Positions 17,082-25,935 of a DNA stretch of 64,000 nucleotides are shown here, piece by piece. Positions within the stretch are counted from its first letter, which is position 1; every line of letters begins with the position of its first letter. The stretch is from contig JAEZZY010000044.1 in NCBI GenBank assembly GCA_023418315.1, positions 1-64,000 of the forward strand, given 5' to 3'. A program made the translations under genes and the position numbers. The notes beneath the pieces are model-generated. The model did no database searches, had not been told where the DNA came from, and saw only the letters and a program-made list of their open reading frames with translations. The DNA is from Bacteroidota bacterium. Lineage in GTDB: Bacteria > Bacteroidota > Bacteroidia > Chitinophagales > Chitinophagaceae.

Positions 17082-18676
17082 TTTATTTCCAAAAGTTGAT
17101 TAAACAGTGTATTGATTTTTGAAAACAACTTTTCGTCTTTATTAGTCAAAAATTGTTGGGTAGTATCGGTAATGGAATTATGTAGTACAACTTCATTTTT
17201 GCTATTCCAATCAATTTTTTTGAACGGAATACTTGCAATCGGTTTTTCAGAAAACTCAACTATATTTCCTTTTACAATGCCGTTGCATTTCAGCCAATCA
17301 AAAATTATTGGTTGATTGAGATAAGCCAAAATATATTCTATGCTTTCTTTGGTTTTGGGCTTTCTGAAAATTGCGGTAACGTCTTGCGTAGGGAAAACTC
17401 CACTTTCAACGAGTGCAAAACGGAAATAATTTTTATTAGAAATTCGTTCTTTGCAAGGCACAAAAATTCGTTTGTCGGCTCTGCTGAACAAATTGAAATT
17501 TCGCAAGAAAACCCATTCCCAATAGTTGATTTTCCGGTTGTATTGATAGCGTTTTTTTAAATCCGCTTTGTATTTCTGAAAATGCAAATAGTAATTCGGA
17601 TATGTTTTTTGAAATTCGGGTTCTTCTAAACCGTCATTGATAAAAATGTATTTTGTGATGTTTTCTGCAAAAAACGGTGTCAAATCTCTTGCTTTCACTA
17701 CGTTAATAGTTGCCGATTTTTCAGCCTTGTTTAATTCGTGCCCGTTCACTTGAAATGCTTTGTCCAGCCCGCTTACAAGTCCATTTCCAATGTCGCAGAT
17801 TTCGCCAATAGTGTGGTACTCTGTTTTTTCTTTGTCAAAAAAACTAAGCAGTGAAGTCGGGTTTTTCTTTTGGCAAACGGTTTCTAATATTTGTAATTCT
17901 TCTCTGACTTCATCACTTTGCAACAACCAACGTTCATTCATATTGAATTGTGAAACTTCCAAATATTCTGCGTCTTTGAAAGGGATTTGATGTTGCAAAT
18001 TATCAAGCGTTTCGGTTGTCAGTTTTTGATTGGCATAGAATTTTGCAACCTTTATTTTGTCGGCTTTTTGTTTGCTTTTTACATACTTAAAAATGACGAT
18101 TGAAACAGTTACTTTGTCAAAAATGGGTGTTTCGTTGAAATGATAAATCTCTTCAAAATAGCCATGTTGAACCATATAATTACGTAACGAAATAGAATGA
18201 GTTGTGTTCATCCAATATTCGGGACAAATGAAAATCAGTTGTCCGTTTTCGTTTAAAAGTTCAATAGATTTGAGAATGAAAATATAGAGATAATCGCAAA
18301 GAGAATTAAAGTATTTGTGCCAAATTGGATTGTGCGAAAGTTCTTGTTTTAGTTCGTCTTCCAAATTTTTCCAACGGATATAGGGCGGATTTCCGATAAC
18401 CAAATCAAACTGTTCATTAATGTTTGCTGAAACAAAACTTTCATAATGAACATAGGGAAATTCCGTTGCCAAATCTTGGTCAATTTCGTAAGCTGTCAAG
18501 TTGTTGTAACCTTTCTGTTGTAGAATTTCCAAAAAAATTCCTTCTCCACAAGACGGTTCTAAAATTTTTGAATTAGCGGAAATATCAGCCAAACCAACCA
18601 TAAACTCCGCCACTACTTTTGGTGTAAAGTATTGTCCGAATTTATTTTTGCTACTCTGTTTTATTCCTGTTTCCAT
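17078..18676 (-). CDS. Type II N6-adenine DNA methyltransferase, partner of the HincII-like nuclease
   Basis: A 532-residue methylase of the TaqI-like (gamma) class. Motif X is FGQYFTP (residues 13-19), the AdoMet motif I is ILEPSCGEGIFLEIL (38-52) and the catalytic motif IV is DLVIGNPPY (91-99). The C-terminal half is the target recognition domain. It should protect GTYRAC sites by methylating adenine. It is the first gene of the operon, so methylase is made before nuclease; there is no controller gene. Length is near that of M.HincII (about 500). Confidence 0.93.
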   Translation of the reverse strand: METGIKQSSKNKFGQYFTPKVVAEFMVGLADISANSKILEPSCGEGIFLEILQQKGYNNLTAYEIDQDLATEFPYVHYESFVSANINEQFDLVIGNPPYIRWKNLEDELKQELSHNPIWHKYFNSLCDYLYIFILKSIELLNENGQLIFICPEYWMNTTHSISLRNYMVQHGYFEEIYHFNETPIFDKVTVSIVIFKYVKSKQKADKIKVAKFYANQKLTTETLDNLQHQIPFKDAEYLEVSQFNMNERWLLQSDEVREELQILETVCQKKNPTSLLSFFDKEKTEYHTIGEICDIGNGLVSGLDKAFQVNGHELNKAEKSATINVVKARDLTPFFAENITKYIFINDGLEEPEFQKTYPNYYLHFQKYKADLKKRYQYNRKINYWEWVFLRNFNLFSRADKRIFVPCKERISNKNYFRFALVESGVFPTQDVTAIFRKPKTKESIEYILAYLNQPIIFDWLKCNGIVKGNIVEFSEKPIASIPFKKIDWNSKNEVVLHNSITDTTQQFLTNKDEKLFSKINTLFNQLLEIK

Positions 18677-18694
18677 TCAAAAACTCTGTTTTAA

Positions 18695-18702
18695 CAAAGT
18701 TA
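18695..18702 (-). promoter_or_regulatory. Probable -7 element of the restriction-modification operon
   Basis: TAACTTTG on the minus strand matches TAnnTTTG and ends 18 bases before the methylase ATG. The -33 element is not clear. Confidence 0.4.
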
Positions 18703-18753
18703 CATTTTTCGTTTGGTACCGTTAGGGATGGTCATACTTAGCGTCTTCCCCGG

Positions 18754-18785
18754 TTGCATTAAGCCCTATATTTATTCTACCTTTG
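18754..18785 (+). promoter_or_regulatory. Promoter of rlmN, leaderless or nearly so
   Basis: TTG (18754-18756) and TACCTTTG (18778-18785) are spaced by 21 bases. Only five bases separate the final G from the ATG at 18791, so the transcript probably begins at the start codon. This also argues against the longer reading frame from 18713. Confidence 0.6.
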
Positions 18786-18790
18786 CAGCC

Positions 18791-19846
18791 ATGAAAAATC
18801 TGAGGGAACTGACTACGGAGCAGCTAAAGGTGCAATTGGCTGAGTGGGGCGAACCGGCCTTCCGTGTGAAGCAGATAGAAGAATGGCTATGGAAAAAATT
18901 TGCCGGCAGCATAGGCGAGATGACCAGCCTCTCCAAAAGCCTACGTGAAAAACTAAACGCACTTTATTTTATTCCCAAAGTACAAATACACCACACCCAG
19001 CACAGCAACGACGGTACAATCAAAAACCGAATGGTGCTGCACGACGGGCATTATATAGAAAGCGTACTCATCCCCACAGACAAAAGAATGACGGTCTGCG
19101 TGTCTTCCCAAGTGGGATGCTCGCTTTCCTGCAAGTTTTGCGCCACCGGATATTTACCCCGTAAAAGAAACCTCGGTTTTGATGAAATCATAGACCAGGT
19201 AGTGGCAGTGAATGAACAAGCGCTGACACATTACGGAAAAGGGCTTACGAATATCGTATTCATGGGCATGGGCGAGCCGCTGCTGAATTATAAGAATGTG
19301 CTGCGCGCCATTGAAAAAATCACCTCGCCGGACAGCCTGGGCATGAGTCCGCGGAGGATTACGGTTTCTACCGCCGGCGTGGCTAAGATGATCAAACAAT
19401 TAGGAGAGGACCAGGTGCGGTTCAAACTGGCGCTGTCCCTGCACGCCGCCAACGATGCCAAGCGCGATGAAATCATGCCTATAAATGAAACGAATAACCT
19501 GAATGAACTGGTGGAGGCGCTGAATCATTTTTATAAAATGACCAAGAACGAAATCACATTTGAATACATCTTGTTTAAAAACTTCAACGACAGCCTGAAG
19601 GATGCAGATGAGCTGATCAAACTATACAGACGGGTGCCGGTGGATCTCATCAACATTATAGAATACAACACCATTGATGAGGCAGCTTTTTCCAAACCCG
19701 AGGAACAAGTAACGGAGAACTTCATGCGCTACCTTGCTGCTAAAAAAGTGAATGCACGCCTAAGAAGAAGCCGCGGTAAAGATATAGATGCCGCTTGCGG
19801 GCAGCTTGCCAATGTGGATCATCCGGAGGTGGCGGCAAAGGCGTAA
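18791..19846 (+). CDS. rlmN: Dual-specificity 23S rRNA/tRNA adenine-C2 methyltransferase
   Basis: A 351-residue radical-SAM methylase that adds a C2 methyl group to A2503 of 23S rRNA and to A37 of some tRNAs. The Fe-S motif is CSLSCKFC (CxxxCxxC), followed by ATGYLPRKRNL; GMGEPLLNY and the methyl-carrying cysteine region RSRGKDIDAACGQLA are present. ATG at 18791 (MKNLRELTTEQLK) matches the family start. The upstream extension from 18713 would read through the promoter and is rejected. Confidence 0.95.
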   Translation: MKNLRELTTEQLKVQLAEWGEPAFRVKQIEEWLWKKFAGSIGEMTSLSKSLREKLNALYFIPKVQIHHTQHSNDGTIKNRMVLHDGHYIESVLIPTDKRMTVCVSSQVGCSLSCKFCATGYLPRKRNLGFDEIIDQVVAVNEQALTHYGKGLTNIVFMGMGEPLLNYKNVLRAIEKITSPDSLGMSPRRITVSTAGVAKMIKQLGEDQVRFKLALSLHAANDAKRDEIMPINETNNLNELVEALNHFYKMTKNEITFEYILFKNFNDSLKDADELIKLYRRVPVDLINIIEYNTIDEAAFSKPEEQVTENFMRYLAAKKVNARLRRSRGKDIDAACGQLANVDHPEVAAKA

Positions 19847-20131
19847 TACCTTCTGCCTATAACACCTCATCTTATCCGGTTTATTGATTGGGGGATTTGG
19901 GATTGCCGCCCTGCGATTTTCTTCTCGATTTCCTTTTTCCCGCAGATGACACGGATTTGCACCGATTTCCCAATCAACCAATCAACCAATCAACCTCCTT
20001 CCCCTCCTTTAGAATTGTCATAGAATTGAAAAAACCGGACTTTTGTGTCATCATAAAATCATTTCTTGCATTTCTACCCTTGACAAGGCAAATCTTTTAT
20101 AGTTATTTTAAGCAACGAACATATACAACCT

Positions 20132-20845
20132 ATGATCACCAAAGAAAAACAAGCATCTATCCTGGTAGTAGAAGATGAAGACAGCCTGAGAGAGGCTTTG
20201 AAACTCAATCTGGAACTGGAAGGCTACGATGTAACCGCCACTGATGACGGACCATCGGTACTAAAACTGGTAAAAAACGAATATTTCGACCTCATCATAT
20301 TGGACATCATGCTGCCCGAAATGGACGGCATTACCGTATGTGAAACCATCAGGATGCAGCACAACGATGTGCCCATTCTGTTTCTCTCTGCACGCAACAG
20401 CAGCGCCGACCGGGTGGAAGGACTGAAGAAAGGCGGGGATGACTACCTCACCAAGCCCTTTAATCTGGAAGAGCTTTTGCTGCGGGTGAACAAGCTCATT
20501 CATAAGAATAAGAAAATTAAAATGCCTCATTCCATTGCCGATATTTATGAGTTTAAAGGCGGCAAGGTGGATTTTTCGGCGCATGAAGCCATTGATAAAT
20601 CCGGAGTAGCACAGGAGCTGAGCAAAAAAGAAGCTGCCCTGCTGAAATTACTAATCGAAAATGAAGGACAGGTAGTATCGCGGGAGCATATCCTGCAAGT
20701 GGTATGGGGCTATAATGTATTCCCCACCACCCGCACCATTGATAATTTCATTCTCAACTTCCGGAAATATTTTGAACAAGACAGTCGTCATCCGCAGCAT
20801 TTTCATTCCGTACGGGGCATCGGCTATAAATTCACGGCGGAATAG
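20132..20845 (+). CDS. OmpR/PhoB-family response regulator
   Basis: A 237-residue two-domain regulator. The receiver (residues 9-122) has the acidic pocket EDED, phospho-acceptor D58 in LIILDIMLPEMDG, and K108 in YLTKPF. The C-terminal winged helix (about 140-237) has LSKKEAALLKLL, VVSREHILQVVWG and the ending HFHSVRGIGYKF. It should bind DNA when phosphorylated. No histidine kinase lies next to it, so it is an orphan within this window. The 285 bases before it contain three tandem AATCAACC-type units (about 19968-19993) and nothing else recognised. Confidence 0.93.
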   Translation: MITKEKQASILVVEDEDSLREALKLNLELEGYDVTATDDGPSVLKLVKNEYFDLIILDIMLPEMDGITVCETIRMQHNDVPILFLSARNSSADRVEGLKKGGDDYLTKPFNLEELLLRVNKLIHKNKKIKMPHSIADIYEFKGGKVDFSAHEAIDKSGVAQELSKKEAALLKLLIENEGQVVSREHILQVVWGYNVFPTTRTIDNFILNFRKYFEQDSRHPQHFHSVRGIGYKFTAE

Positions 20846-20852
20846 CAATTGG

Positions 20853-22448
20853 CTATAAAACGATATTCTGCAACATCTCGCTCTTTTGCGGATAATCGGT
20901 GTTGAAATGCAAACCCCTGCTTTCTTTTCTGAACTGCGCGCCTTTTACAATCAGATAACCTACGGTAATAAGGTTGCGTAGCTCCAGTAACTGTGGCGAT
21001 ACGGTAGTGGTTTTATACAGTTCTTCCGTTTCGGCATGGAGTAAATCCAGACGCTTCATAGCCCGCTCCAGGCGCATATCGTTGCGTACAATGCCTACAT
21101 AGTCGCTCATAATCTGCTTCAGCTCTTTAAGGCTTTGGGTAATCAGGATCATTTCCTTAGGCTCGGTAGTACCGTGCACATCCCAGTCGGGCAGATGGTC
21201 TTGTAGGGAAATAGTACCAATCTTTTTAGCGGCATCTTCTGCACAGCGGTGGGCAAATACCAGCGCTTCCAGCAGCGAATTGGAAGCAAGACGGTTGGCA
21301 CCGTGCAACCCCGTGCTGGCACATTCCCCGCAGGCATATAAATGATTGATGGAGGTGCGGGCATGTACATCTACTTTGATGCCGCCGCAACTATAATGCG
21401 CCGCAGGCGTTACGGGAATCATCTGCTCCATCACGTTGATGCCTATACTCAGGCATTTTTCATAGATAGTGGGAAAATGGTTTTTAAAATTTTCCGCATC
21501 CATCTGACGGCAATCGAGATATACGTATTCCGTACCGGTGCGTTTCATCTCGCTGTCTATAGCACGGGCCACAATATCGCGCGGAGCAAGGTCTTTACGG
21601 GCATCATAGCGCTCCATAAATGCATCCCCTTCCTTATTGCGCAGGATACCGCCATCGCCGCGCACGGCTTCGGTAATGAGAAAATTAGGGCTCACCCCTG
21701 TTTCATACAAAGCCGTGGGATGAAACTGGATAAATTCCATATTCTCTATACGGCATTTTGCGCGGTATGCCATAGCCACGCCATCACCGCTGGCTATGCG
21801 CGGGTTGGTAGTAGAGCGATAGGCTTGCCCGTTGCCACCGGCAGCCATCACGGTTATTTTGGAGCGTATTTTTTCAATATTTCCCGTATTCAGGTTCAAG
21901 GCATATACGCCGTAACATTCTATATCCGGTGTGGATTTCGTAACCAGAAAACCCAGATGATGCTGCGTGATGATATCCACCACAAACCAATGATTGTAGA
22001 TTTTGATGTTCGGATAATTAGCCACTTCCGCCACCAATGCGCGTTCTATTTCATAGCCGGTAATATCTTTATGGTGAAGGATGCGAAACTCCGAATGTCC
22101 GCCTTCTTTGCCGCGTTTGTATGTTCCGCTGTCGTCTTTATCGAAATTGGTGCCCCAGGCAATCATTTCATTCACCCGTTCCCGTCCTTCCTTCACTACG
22201 ATCTCCACTACTTCCGGGTTGCATAGCCCATCCCCGGCGATGATGGTATCTTCTATATGTTTTTCAAAGCTGTCATTTACATCATCATTCACTACGGCTA
22301 TACCGCCCTGTGCATATTTGGTATTGGTTTCATCGGTGTTTACTTTGGTAAGTACGGAAATGGTTTTATCGGGGAAGCGTTTTGCTGTTTTTACCGCGAA
22401 CGTAAGGCCGGCAATACCGGAGCCAATCACCAGAAAATCTGTTTGCAT
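20853..22448 (-). CDS. nadB: L-aspartate oxidase
   Basis: A 531-residue flavoprotein that oxidises L-aspartate to iminoaspartate, the first step of de novo NAD synthesis. The FAD-binding start is DFLVIGSGIAGLTFAVK. Other family motifs are TKYAQGGIAVV, EFIQFHPTALY, AAHYSCGGIKVDVHARTS and LYACGECASTGLHGANRLASNSLLEALVFAHR. nadA and nadC are not adjacent. Its 3' end meets the response regulator gene tail to tail with seven bases between. Confidence 0.96.
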   Translation of the reverse strand: MQTDFLVIGSGIAGLTFAVKTAKRFPDKTISVLTKVNTDETNTKYAQGGIAVVNDDVNDSFEKHIEDTIIAGDGLCNPEVVEIVVKEGRERVNEMIAWGTNFDKDDSGTYKRGKEGGHSEFRILHHKDITGYEIERALVAEVANYPNIKIYNHWFVVDIITQHHLGFLVTKSTPDIECYGVYALNLNTGNIEKIRSKITVMAAGGNGQAYRSTTNPRIASGDGVAMAYRAKCRIENMEFIQFHPTALYETGVSPNFLITEAVRGDGGILRNKEGDAFMERYDARKDLAPRDIVARAIDSEMKRTGTEYVYLDCRQMDAENFKNHFPTIYEKCLSIGINVMEQMIPVTPAAHYSCGGIKVDVHARTSINHLYACGECASTGLHGANRLASNSLLEALVFAHRCAEDAAKKIGTISLQDHLPDWDVHGTTEPKEMILITQSLKELKQIMSDYVGIVRNDMRLERAMKRLDLLHAETEELYKTTTVSPQLLELRNLITVGYLIVKGAQFRKESRGLHFNTDYPQKSEMLQNIVL

Positions 22449-22498
22449 AGGAGGAAAAAAATAAACGTCAAAAAAACAATTCCTAAGGAAATCACTTA

Positions 22499-22506
22499 CA
22501 AATATA
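22499..22506 (-). promoter_or_regulatory. Probable -7 element of the nadB promoter
   Basis: TATATTTG on the minus strand matches TAnnTTTG, 50 bases before the nadB ATG. No clear -33 element is seen. Confidence 0.35.
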
Positions 22507-22525
22507 TGCTTCGCACAAGATAGTT

Positions 22526-23887
22526 TTGCCCATTTGCTCTTTGTGTAAAAGCAGCTTCACCCGCATAGCCAACTGGTGCCTCACCGGCGAAGACTGGGGA
22601 AAGCTCGACTGGCAGGGAACCGGCACCGGCATGAAACTCACCAACCAGACGGTTGTAGAACCCGACCTCTTTGAAGCAGGCATCACCGCCGCTACCGATA
22701 CCGACCCCGAAACCGAATACACCCTACATCTTACCGTAGCCGACAACAACATGGGCGTGCTCTTAGCCAAAATCATCTACTACATTGATGAAGAACACCG
22801 GGAATACGAAACCCTCGAAAGCGCCGAACTAACGCCCGGCGCAAGCGAAATATCGCTTAACTTTACCGCACCTGCCGACTCTGTATGGCTGCTCATCTGC
22901 CGCCCTGCCGAGGAAGGCATAGACGCCAAAGGAAAAACACTAACCGTAATCTCCGCCACCATGTATAAATACAACTGGACCGTGAGCCAGCTTTTTGTGG
23001 GTAACATAGGATTGCAACTCAACCCGTACCGGTTTTCTTATAACGGGCAGGAGCGCATGGATGAGAAGGCGGGAAGAGCGAATCACTATACGGCTAAGTT
23101 TTGGGAATATGATGCAAGGAAGGTGATGAGAGAGAATCAAGACCCTAAAAGAAATATGTCATTAAGTCCGTATACTGTTTTCTTTAATAACCCTATACAG
23201 TTCAGCGATCCGTCTGGAGATATAATAAATTTTAAAGGATATAAAGATGAAATTAATGCCCCTATGACTAATACTGAAGCTAAGGAATTATGGAATGCAA
23301 TGGTAAAATATTTGCAAGATAATGGACTGGGAAATGAAATAAATACATTAATAAAAAGTTCTACAGTTTATGATATCAACTTTGTCACAGGAGGTAAAAG
23401 CTTTGTTGGCGCATATGATGTTAAAGGAAATTATACAAATACAAATCCGTATATTAACTTCAATCCATATCAGGCAGTAAAAACACGTAAAGGCTATTTA
23501 TTGAGTCCAATAGAAGGATTGAACCATGAAATAGGTCATGCTTTTGAATATGATAAAGATCCGTGTATTGAGTTGCAAAACTCATTAACACCGGATGACG
23601 AGTATGGCACCAAAATCGAAAGAATTATAATACGAGGTGTTGAACAGAAGGCAGCAGAAAAAATTGGTGTTAATTATGAAGGTACAACAAGAAATGACCA
23701 TGGTGGTTCACCCATAAGAGTTAATAATTGGAAGCCAGGAGGTGGTGAAGGTGGAGAATTACCTCCAAAATCGAAAGGAAAATCCGAGAAAAGCAGCGGA
23801 GCAAAGATTGAGGAGGTTAAATTAAATACTGGAACAACTGGTGATGAAGATAGAGGAATTAAAACGATCTCAGCAAATAGTAACTAA
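22526..23887 (+). pseudogene. 5'-truncated Rhs core with a metalloprotease-like toxin C-terminus
   Basis: This open frame of 453 codons begins without a proper start (a TTG only, no nearby ATG) and lacks the long YD-repeat body of Rhs proteins. Its middle carries the end of an Rhs core: NPYRFSYNGQERMDEKAG, HYTAKFWEYDARK and MSLSPYTVFFNNPIQFSDPSGD. After DPSG, where Rhs toxins switch domain, the sequence turns AT-rich and has an HEIGH motif (H334-E335-x-x-H338) in EGLNHEIGHAFEYD, a zinc metallopeptidase signature as in several polymorphic toxins. It is either a silent donor module for toxin swapping or a remnant. The next gene, 11 bases on, is an immunity candidate. Confidence 0.7.
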
Positions 23888-23898
23888 AACTAAATGAC

Positions 23899-24336
23899 AT
23901 GAAGTACAAGACTGTATTGATTGCTTGCCTACTCTTATGTAACTACACAAGTAATAGTAGAACAGAATTAAAGAATAATAAGATAAAAAAGATTACTGTA
24001 AAATCGACAAATATGCTGGAAAAGGTAGAATTTTTAGTCGATTGTAACTCTTTTGATGAAATCTTTCCCAATGCAATAATTTATAATATTACAGATACCA
24101 AATTGATTCAAGATGTTCTCAACAATATCAATGAATCCGAGTTAAATGCATTTCAACAATTCAATTTAGACGTTCGAGCCAAAATTTTTATTACTTTCCA
24201 TTCAGGTCAAGTTGATACACTATGTATTGGCTTATTTCATGATTATTCTTTAAATGGGAAAGAAATGAAATTTAATTCTTTGAAATTGAGAGAAATGTTG
24301 GATAGTTTATATCACATTGAAAGTGGAGGTAGATAA
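23899..24336 (+). CDS. Possible immunity protein with signal peptide
   Basis: A 145-residue protein starting MKYKTVLIACLLLCNYTSNS, a signal peptide that may be a weak lipoprotein type. The mature part is AT-rich, about 120 residues, and not recognised. It follows the truncated Rhs toxin by 11 bases on the same strand, the position of immunity genes in polymorphic toxin loci. An exported immunity protein would fit a toxin acting in the periplasm. This role is inferred from position only. Confidence 0.5.
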   Translation: MKYKTVLIACLLLCNYTSNSRTELKNNKIKKITVKSTNMLEKVEFLVDCNSFDEIFPNAIIYNITDTKLIQDVLNNINESELNAFQQFNLDVRAKIFITFHSGQVDTLCIGLFHDYSLNGKEMKFNSLKLREMLDSLYHIESGGR

Positions 24337-24337
24337 T

Positions 24338-24575
24338 GGGGTAATGTACCAGATTTGTTGTTTTCCAAAAAACCGCCTATAAATCTCAATAAAATCAAGG
24401 TCTTTAAAAATCGGGAGTGTAGAAAATGGGAGGTAGTACTACTCCAAAGTTGTAAAAATCCGCCTAAAAACCGCCTCTAAATCAATAAACAGATACCACG
24501 TGTATCAGATTTGTTGGTGGCTAAAAAAGCAAATTAAAATATGTATCAAAATCCTTTGAAATGCAGTATGGAAGC
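24338..24575 (+). repeat. 238-bp direct repeat A, copy 1
   Basis: The copy runs from GGGGTAATGTACCAGATTTG to CAGTATGGAAGC and has a diverged partner of the same length at 26197-26434. Within the repeat GTACCAGATTTGTTG near the start is echoed by GTATCAGATTTGTTG near the end, and CCGCCTAAAAACCGCCTC lies between. It is non-coding. The pair brackets the AbiE-type operon and the inverted-repeat element. Confidence 0.75.
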
Positions 24576-24626
24576 GGTATTTCATTCATTTTAGGCTGCC
24601 CCCAATAGTTATCCATATCAATAGTG

Positions 24627-25322
24627 CTACGATTTATCTTCAACTATTCTCCTCATACCGTCTCTTATCATTTTTACTCTTTTATTGGCTGTTGCCGGCT
24701 CCAGGTGTGCACTGATCCATTCTTCTATATAAGGTAAACTTAATAATTTGCTGAACTGTTCCTGAATATATTGAAACACGTCTCTTTCATATTTCTTGAG
24801 GTCTGCCCAAATGCTTTCTCTGTTGTCCAGAATGAATATAATATCCTCAAAATCTTTACTGGTTCTCCCGTCACCCTTTCCTCTTCCATGAAAAGCTTCC
24901 AATTTACAGGCAATGAAATAGGCCGCAGGGAAAATACGGATGTCGGGGCCATGTATTATAGGGTATAGTTCGAGATGTTCAAACCCTTCTTTATACCATC
25001 GGTTGCTGAATCCTAATACATTTTCTTCCAAAGGCATGATATCCACTATCAAACCCTGATATATGTATCTGCAAGTGATCTTCGCTTCTTTATCCAGTTC
25101 AAATCCCAAAGCGCTCAGTTTCTCCTGTAGCTGTGCGTATGCGTTGTAGCTGAGTATCTCTATCAATACGTCAATGTCCTCTGTTGGTCTTACTTCAATA
25201 TATTCAGGCGTATCCACATATAAAGAAACAGTGGCTCCTCCTACAAATGCTATTTCATCTTTAAGGTCACTCAACGCATGGGCTACGCCTTTTATTCTTG
25301 TCAGATTAATGTGATGGCTCAT
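24627..25322 (-). CDS. AbiEii/AbiGii-type nucleotidyltransferase toxin
   Basis: A 231-residue protein with the nucleotidyltransferase core of AbiEii toxins: the GGATVSLY motif (GG-x-x-S/A), then RPTEDIDVLIEI with the metal-binding D-x-D, and later LEAFHGRGKGDGRTSKDFED. Type IV AbiE toxins use an NTP and inhibit growth, for example by modifying tRNA ends. The ATG at 25322 is chosen because AGGAGG stands six bases before it. It overlaps the antitoxin gene by 17 bases, so translation is coupled. Confidence 0.8.
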   Translation of the reverse strand: MSHHINLTRIKGVAHALSDLKDEIAFVGGATVSLYVDTPEYIEVRPTEDIDVLIEILSYNAYAQLQEKLSALGFELDKEAKITCRYIYQGLIVDIMPLEENVLGFSNRWYKEGFEHLELYPIIHGPDIRIFPAAYFIACKLEAFHGRGKGDGRTSKDFEDIIFILDNRESIWADLKKYERDVFQYIQEQFSKLLSLPYIEEWISAHLEPATANKRVKMIRDGMRRIVEDKS

Positions 25323-25827
25323 AAAATTCCTCCTGAAGCTTATCAATGGCTATTTCCTTCTCTCTTGCTTTCCCGATACGAAGCACATCCGTTAAAGAAA
25401 GATACAAATAGAGCTGCGGGTCTTTTTTAGCTGCATGCACCGCACCCGGATATAAAGGTTCTATACTAAAGCCACGGATATTGCTTTCCGCATCCGGCCA
25501 TACGTATATGTCAGTGCTGACAATCTTATCTTTAAAATAAGGATGACTGTGTGCAGTAGGTAACCCTCTTGCGAGGCTTCCTGCTCTTTGAGGAAAGAAA
25601 TAAGGAATACCGTATCTCAACAATTCCAGCAGCGCCTGAGTATGAACGCTTCTGTTATCGATATCCAACAAGCCGGCATTGGCATTGCGTTGCAGGGAAT
25701 GGGATATTTCCGCAGTGCTCAAATACAATTGCTGCGCAAGGTCTTTGCTCATCCATCTCTCTTCGCCGAAACAGAGTATTTTCAGGAGCACTACAATATC
25801 CTGTGGTCTTAGGTTTTGACTCGCCAT
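25306..25827 (-). CDS. AbiEi-like antitoxin / transcriptional regulator
   Basis: A 173-residue protein whose first 70 residues look like a winged helix-turn-helix (ALLKIL...WMSKDLAQQLYLSTAEISHSLQ), followed by a C-terminal domain seen in AbiE-partner proteins (SIEPLYPGAVHAAKKDPQLYLYLSLTDVLRIG). It is the upstream partner of the nucleotidyltransferase toxin and likely represses its own promoter, where a long palindrome is found. The start at 25827 lies three bases after a TATATTTG element; the TTG six bases further up is less likely. Confidence 0.72.
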   Translation of the reverse strand: MASQNLRPQDIVVLLKILCFGEERWMSKDLAQQLYLSTAEISHSLQRNANAGLLDIDNRSVHTQALLELLRYGIPYFFPQRAGSLARGLPTAHSHPYFKDKIVSTDIYVWPDAESNIRGFSIEPLYPGAVHAAKKDPQLYLYLSLTDVLRIGKAREKEIAIDKLQEEFYEPSH

Positions 25828-25830
25828 ACA

Positions 25831-25867
25831 CAAATATAACCATATTTACGATTTGCAAATCATAAAT
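25831..25867 (-). promoter_or_regulatory. Promoter and palindromic operator of the AbiE-type operon
   Basis: The -7 element TATATTTG (25838-25831 on the minus strand) ends three bases before the antitoxin ATG. Just upstream lies GATTTGCAAATC (25850-25861), extended by ATTTA and TAAAT arms to a 24-base palindrome with one mismatched pair (25844-25867). It covers the -33 region, where a repressor would block RNA polymerase. Confidence 0.55.
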
Positions 25868-25935
25868 TATAAAAAATATTACGTTTGGAAATCAATAGGA
25901 TTACATCCCGGAAACGTTAAGAACGTGCGAATTCG

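Noticed and set aside
19968..19993. Tandem AATCAACC repeats before the response regulator
   Set aside because: Only about three short units; too few to call a functional array, though it could be a slippage tract.
21342..22226. 294-codon frame antisense to nadB
   Set aside because: It mirrors the strong nadB gene, and its composition follows that of the sense codons.
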